Assembly (NCBI GenBank): GCA_031272575.1
Contig: JAISTO010000055.1
Coordinates: forward strand, 1 to 8,835
DNA from: Treponema sp.
GTDB lineage: Bacteria > Spirochaetota > Spirochaetia > Treponematales > Breznakiellaceae
Length of the DNA stretch: 8,835 bases
Reading direction: 5' to 3'
The notes under the pieces are model-generated. The model was given only the letters and a program-made list of their open reading frames with translations. It was not told the origin of the DNA and did not search any database. Below are positions 6,306-8,835 of this stretch, one piece after another. Position numbers and translations under genes: made by a program. Every line of letters starts with the position of its first letter. Positions within the stretch are counted from its first letter, which is position 1.

Positions 6306-7541
6306 TCATGACCGATAATCCCCGTTGATGCGGACGTAATCGTAACTGAGGTCGCAGCCCCAGACCGCGGCTTCGCCGCTGCCCGCGCCGGCCGTGATGT
6401 TGATCGCGATCTCGTCGAGCGAGAGGATTTTTTTCGCGGCCGCTTCGTCGAAGGGGACCGGCGCGCCGTTTCGGCATACGAGGACTTCCCCGGCGGCGCT
6501 CGCGAAGGCCACGCTCACGGCATCAGGGGCGAAGCCGGCGGCGCCCGCGTAGCCGAGCGCGCAGAGTACGCGGCCCCAGTTCGCGTCCGCGCCGAAGCAG
6601 GCGGTCTTCACCAGGCTCGAGGACGCGACCGCGCGGCCCAGGAGGAGCGCATCCGCGCCGCTTGCCGCGCCCTTCACCCGCACGGTGACCAGTTTCGTCG
6701 CGCCCTCGCCGTCCCGCGCGGCCTGCTTCACCAGTGTGACGCAGACTTCGATGAGCGCCGCGGTAAACTGCCGCAGTGCCGCGTCCCCGGTATGGAGGCA
6801 GGGGTTACCCGCGCGGCCGGAGGCGATCGCGAAGACCGTGTCGTTGGTCGAGGTATCCCCGTCTATCGTGAAGTGATCGAAGGACGCGCGCGCGGCCTCC
6901 CGGAGCGCGGCGTCGAGCGCGGGGCTGTCGATGTTGAGGTCCGTGGTGATGAAGCAGAGCATGGTACCGAGGTTCGGGTGAATCATGCCGGAGCCTTTGA
7001 TCATCGCGCCTATGCGGACCGGCACCCCGTCACACAAAAACTCCACCGCGCAGGTTTTCTTGCGGGTGTCGGTCGTCATGATCGCCTCGAGCGCCGCGTC
7101 GTTCCCGGCCGCGTCCGCGGAGAGGGAGGCGGCGAGCGGGCCTACCCCCCGCTCGACCGCCTCTATGGGCAGGGGCACGCCGATAACGCCGGTGGACGCC
7201 ACCGCCACCCGCTCCGCGGCAAGGCCCAGGCGCTCCGCCGCGCAGCGCGCCATCCGCGCCGCCGCGGCCCGTCCGGCCTCGCCCGTGCACGCGTTCGCGT
7301 TCCCCGAGTTGGCGATGATCGCCCGCATAGGCCGCAGCGGGGCTCCTTGCGCAAACGGCAGCGAGTACAGCACACTCGCGGCCTTCACCGCGTTCTTCGT
7401 GAAGAGCGCGGCGCTCCCCGTACACTCGTCCGCAGCGATGAGCGCGAGGTCCCGCTTTTGCCGCGAGGCCTTTATCCCGCACCACACCCCACCGGCGCGA
7501 AACCCCTTGGGCGCGCACACGCCGCCGTCGATATAGGTCAT
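6306..7541 (-). CDS. argJ: Glutamate N-acetyltransferase / ornithine acetyltransferase
   Basis: Transfers the acetyl group from N-acetylornithine to glutamate, closing the cyclic arginine pathway; some family members also make acetylglutamate from acetyl-CoA. The 411-residue protein is a normal-length Ntn-type self-cleaving precursor. STGVIG (116-121) carries the T117-G118 oxyanion-hole pair. KGSGMIHPNLGTML (182-195) contains the cleavage site, with T193 as predicted nucleophile; the residue before it is glycine instead of the common alanine (NLGTM versus NMATM). TTDLNID follows, then NWGRVL near the C-terminus, and the protein ends with the family's YVRINGDYRS. It starts 8 bases after argC, and its AGGAG shares bases with the argC stop, so the two are translationally coupled. 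Its TGA lies directly against the G-rich fold-back element. Whether it is mono- or bifunctional cannot be read from sequence; no argA is visible in the window. Confidence 0.95.
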   Translation of the reverse strand: MTYIDGGVCAPKGFRAGGVWCGIKASRQKRDLALIAADECTGSAALFTKNAVKAASVLYSLPFAQGAPLRPMRAIIANSGNANACTGEAGRAAAARMARCAAERLGLAAERVAVASTGVIGVPLPIEAVERGVGPLAASLSADAAGNDAALEAIMTTDTRKKTCAVEFLCDGVPVRIGAMIKGSGMIHPNLGTMLCFITTDLNIDSPALDAALREAARASFDHFTIDGDTSTNDTVFAIASGRAGNPCLHTGDAALRQFTAALIEVCVTLVKQAARDGEGATKLVTVRVKGAASGADALLLGRAVASSSLVKTACFGADANWGRVLCALGYAGAAGFAPDAVSVAFASAAGEVLVCRNGAPVPFDEAAAKKILSLDEIAINITAGAGSGEAAVWGCDLSYDYVRINGDYRS

Positions 7542-7549
7542 GTTGTCTC

Positions 7550-8656
7550 CTAAAACAGCGCCGGCACTGCCTCCAGGCCGGACGTTTCGTCCCAGCCCAT
7601 GATCACGTTGAGATTCTGCACGGCCTGGCCCGCGGCGCCTTTCACCATGTTGTCGATCGCCGAGGCCGCGATGAGGATAGTCCCCGATTGATCAAGGGTG
7701 ACGGAAATGTCGCAAAAGTTTGACATTCGTACGCGCCCGGTCGCGGCCGGGACCCCGGCGGGGAGTACGCGGACGAACGGCTCTTTCGCGTAAAATTCCT
7801 TATAAAGGTGATGGATAGCCTCGGCGCGCGCGGCGGCCTCCGGGCCGGGGGGGAGACAGGCGCTTCCAGCCGGCCGCGCCTGCCACTCGCGCTTCAGCGG
7901 GAGGTAGATCGTGCTGAGTATGCCGCGGTTCATGGGCGCGAGGTGCGGGGTAAAGGTGACCTGCACCGGGCGGCCGGCCATGGCGGCGAAGTTGCGCGCT
8001 ATTTCCGGGCTGTGCCGGTGGCAGCCGACTTTGTAAGGCGCGAGCGAGTCCGCGCACTCCGGGTAGTGAAAGGCCCGCGCCGGCTCGCGCCCCCCGCCCG
8101 TGACCCCGCTCGCGGAGTCCACGATGACGCGGGCGCCTTCGTCCACCAGGCCGCGCGCCAGGGCCGGGAAGGCCCCGAGCGAGGCCCCGGTGGGGTAACA
8201 GCCCGGGTTCCCGATGATAACCCTGCCCGCCGCGGCCTGTTCCCATATACGCGCGCGGTTCAGTTCCGGGAGCCCGTAGACCGCGGCCTCCCGCAGCGCG
8301 GGCTTTGCCCAGCCCTTGCCGTACCAGGCCTGGTACAGCGCCTCGTCCGTGCCGAAGCGGAAGTCCGCGGACAGGTCGATGAAGGGCGCCCCCCGGCCCA
8401 CGCAGGCTTCCGCATAAGCCTCGCCCGCGCCCGCAGGCAGCGCCGCGAAGACCGCGTCCGCCTGGGCCGCCGCCTCTTCCGGCTTTACGAGCCGGGCCGT
8501 GACCTTCCCCATGAAGTTGGGGTACACATCCTCGATACGAGCGCCCTCGAAACTGACGGAGGCAAGCGCAAGTTCCGTGACCTTCGGGTGCGCCGCAAGG
8601 AGCCGCACCAGTTCCGCCCCCGCGTACCCCGTCGCGCCGATGACCCCCGCGATCAT
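7550..8656 (-). CDS. argC: N-acetyl-gamma-glutamyl-phosphate reductase
   Basis: Reduces N-acetyl-glutamyl-5-phosphate to the semialdehyde with NADPH, the third step of arginine synthesis. The 368-residue protein begins with the Rossmann motif GATGYAGAEL (7-16). It carries the catalytic cysteine C153 in GNPGCYPTG (149-157), SGVTGGGR (183-190), HRHSPEI (213-219) with the likely catalytic H215, the FTPHLAPMNRGI stretch, and a C-terminal AIDNMVKGAAGQAVQNLN followed by MG, all diagnostic of ArgC. At 368 residues it is somewhat longer than many homologues; part of the excess is an alanine- and proline-rich segment near ACLPPGPEAAARAEA. The ATG at 8656 begins directly at the Rossmann strand. An AGGA lies ten bases upstream and overlaps the end of a palindrome. 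It is the first gene of argC-argJ-argB, and a promoter candidate with a TTGACA box lies just upstream. Confidence 0.95.
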   Translation of the reverse strand: MIAGVIGATGYAGAELVRLLAAHPKVTELALASVSFEGARIEDVYPNFMGKVTARLVKPEEAAAQADAVFAALPAGAGEAYAEACVGRGAPFIDLSADFRFGTDEALYQAWYGKGWAKPALREAAVYGLPELNRARIWEQAAAGRVIIGNPGCYPTGASLGAFPALARGLVDEGARVIVDSASGVTGGGREPARAFHYPECADSLAPYKVGCHRHSPEIARNFAAMAGRPVQVTFTPHLAPMNRGILSTIYLPLKREWQARPAGSACLPPGPEAAARAEAIHHLYKEFYAKEPFVRVLPAGVPAATGRVRMSNFCDISVTLDQSGTILIAASAIDNMVKGAAGQAVQNLNVIMGWDETSGLEAVPALF

Positions 8657-8667
8657 CTTTTGCCGAT

Positions 8668-8684
8668 CCTGTATGCCATACAGG
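8668..8684. promoter_or_regulatory. 17-bp palindrome at the arg operon start (operator candidate)
   Basis: CCTGTATGCCATACAGG is a perfect inverted repeat of 8-bp arms around one base. It begins two bases past the predicted -10 box and covers the predicted +1. Its argC-proximal arm overlaps the AGGA that serves argC. The position suits a repressor site; an RNA hairpin (7-bp stem, 3-base loop) is the alternative, but the predicted transcript might not contain the full 5' arm. It does not look like the classical TGAAT/ATTCA ARG box. Confidence 0.45.
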
Positions 8685-8686
8685 TT

Positions 8687-8716
8687 ATGTTAAGGGGAAG
8701 GGGGGGATACTGTCAA
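8687..8716 (-). promoter_or_regulatory. Probable promoter of the argCJB operon
   Basis: On the minus strand, a perfect TTGACA (8716-8711) is followed after 18 bases by TAACAT (8692-8687, 4 of 6 matches to TATAAT). Transcription would begin near 8680, about 25 bases before argC. A C7 run lies in the spacer. A second, weaker pair further upstream (TTGACC 8766-8761, TCTGAT 8743-8738, 17-base spacer) could be an additional promoter. Confidence 0.45.
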
Positions 8717-8800
8717 GCAGCAATTTTACATTTACGCATCAGATTTAAGAAAAAAGTATCGGTCAAATTTAGATCGATAGTCGTTCGGGCTAATAAAACC

Positions 8801-8830
8801 ACCACGAAGGCGCACAAAGGCGCACGAAGG
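8801..8830. repeat. Three tandem decamers at the right edge, cut by the window end
   Basis: Three consecutive 10-base units, ACCACGAAGG, CGCACAAAGG and CGCACGAAGG, share the pattern CAC(G/A)AAGG. The following AGGGG may begin a diverged fourth unit. I recall CCTTTGTG/CCTTCGTG decamer strings from intergenic regions of several unrelated bacteria. No function is evident. Confidence 0.5.
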
Positions 8831-8835
8831 AGGGG

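Noticed and set aside
6792..7553. Plus-strand frames across argJ
   Set aside because: Shadow of argJ in a high-GC gene; no start signal or motif.

Overview
The window reads as bacterial chromosomal housekeeping DNA, GC-rich in its coding parts. The host is most likely a spirochaete of the Treponema type. That inference rests on the wording of the chemoreceptor signalling domain (AHAGE and SSGEQSKTI around the hairpin tip), a receptor C-terminus with no CheR/CheB tether pentapeptide, long poly-G tracts, and the mix of a fungal/archaeal-type aspartate-semialdehyde dehydrogenase with FolE2. No marker gene fixes the taxonomy.

Layout from left to right. Positions 1-80 hold the promoter, an operator-like dyad and the first six codons of a minus-strand gene that leaves the window. 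A plus-strand asd gene (156-1262) follows. Every other gene is on the minus strand. Read in their own direction they are argC (8656-7550), argJ (7541-6306), a 152-bp fold-back repeat (6304-6153), argB (6120-5245), a methyl-accepting chemotaxis protein (5145-2953), folD (2901-2029) and folE2 (2036-1251). The 3' end of folE2 overlaps the 3' end of asd by 12 bp, tail to tail. The right edge (8657-8835) holds the probable arg promoter with a 17-bp palindrome over its start region, then short tandem decamers cut by the window end.

Functionally, argC, argJ and argB supply three enzymes of the acetylated arginine pathway: ArgB phosphorylates N-acetylglutamate, ArgC reduces the phosphate, and ArgJ moves the acetyl group from acetylornithine back to glutamate. 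folD and folE2 overlap and are probably translationally coupled; they serve one-carbon metabolism and the GTP entry step of folate or deazapurine synthesis. asd feeds the lysine/diaminopimelate, threonine and methionine branches. The chemoreceptor sits between the arginine and folate genes.

I see no new defence, mobile or biosynthetic system. The points worth a second look are non-coding or at residue level: the G-rich fold-back element placed exactly between argJ and argB, an 11-base poly-G tract just upstream of the chemoreceptor ribosome-binding site, a FolD lacking the lysine and glutamine of the classical active site, and two palindromic operator candidates.
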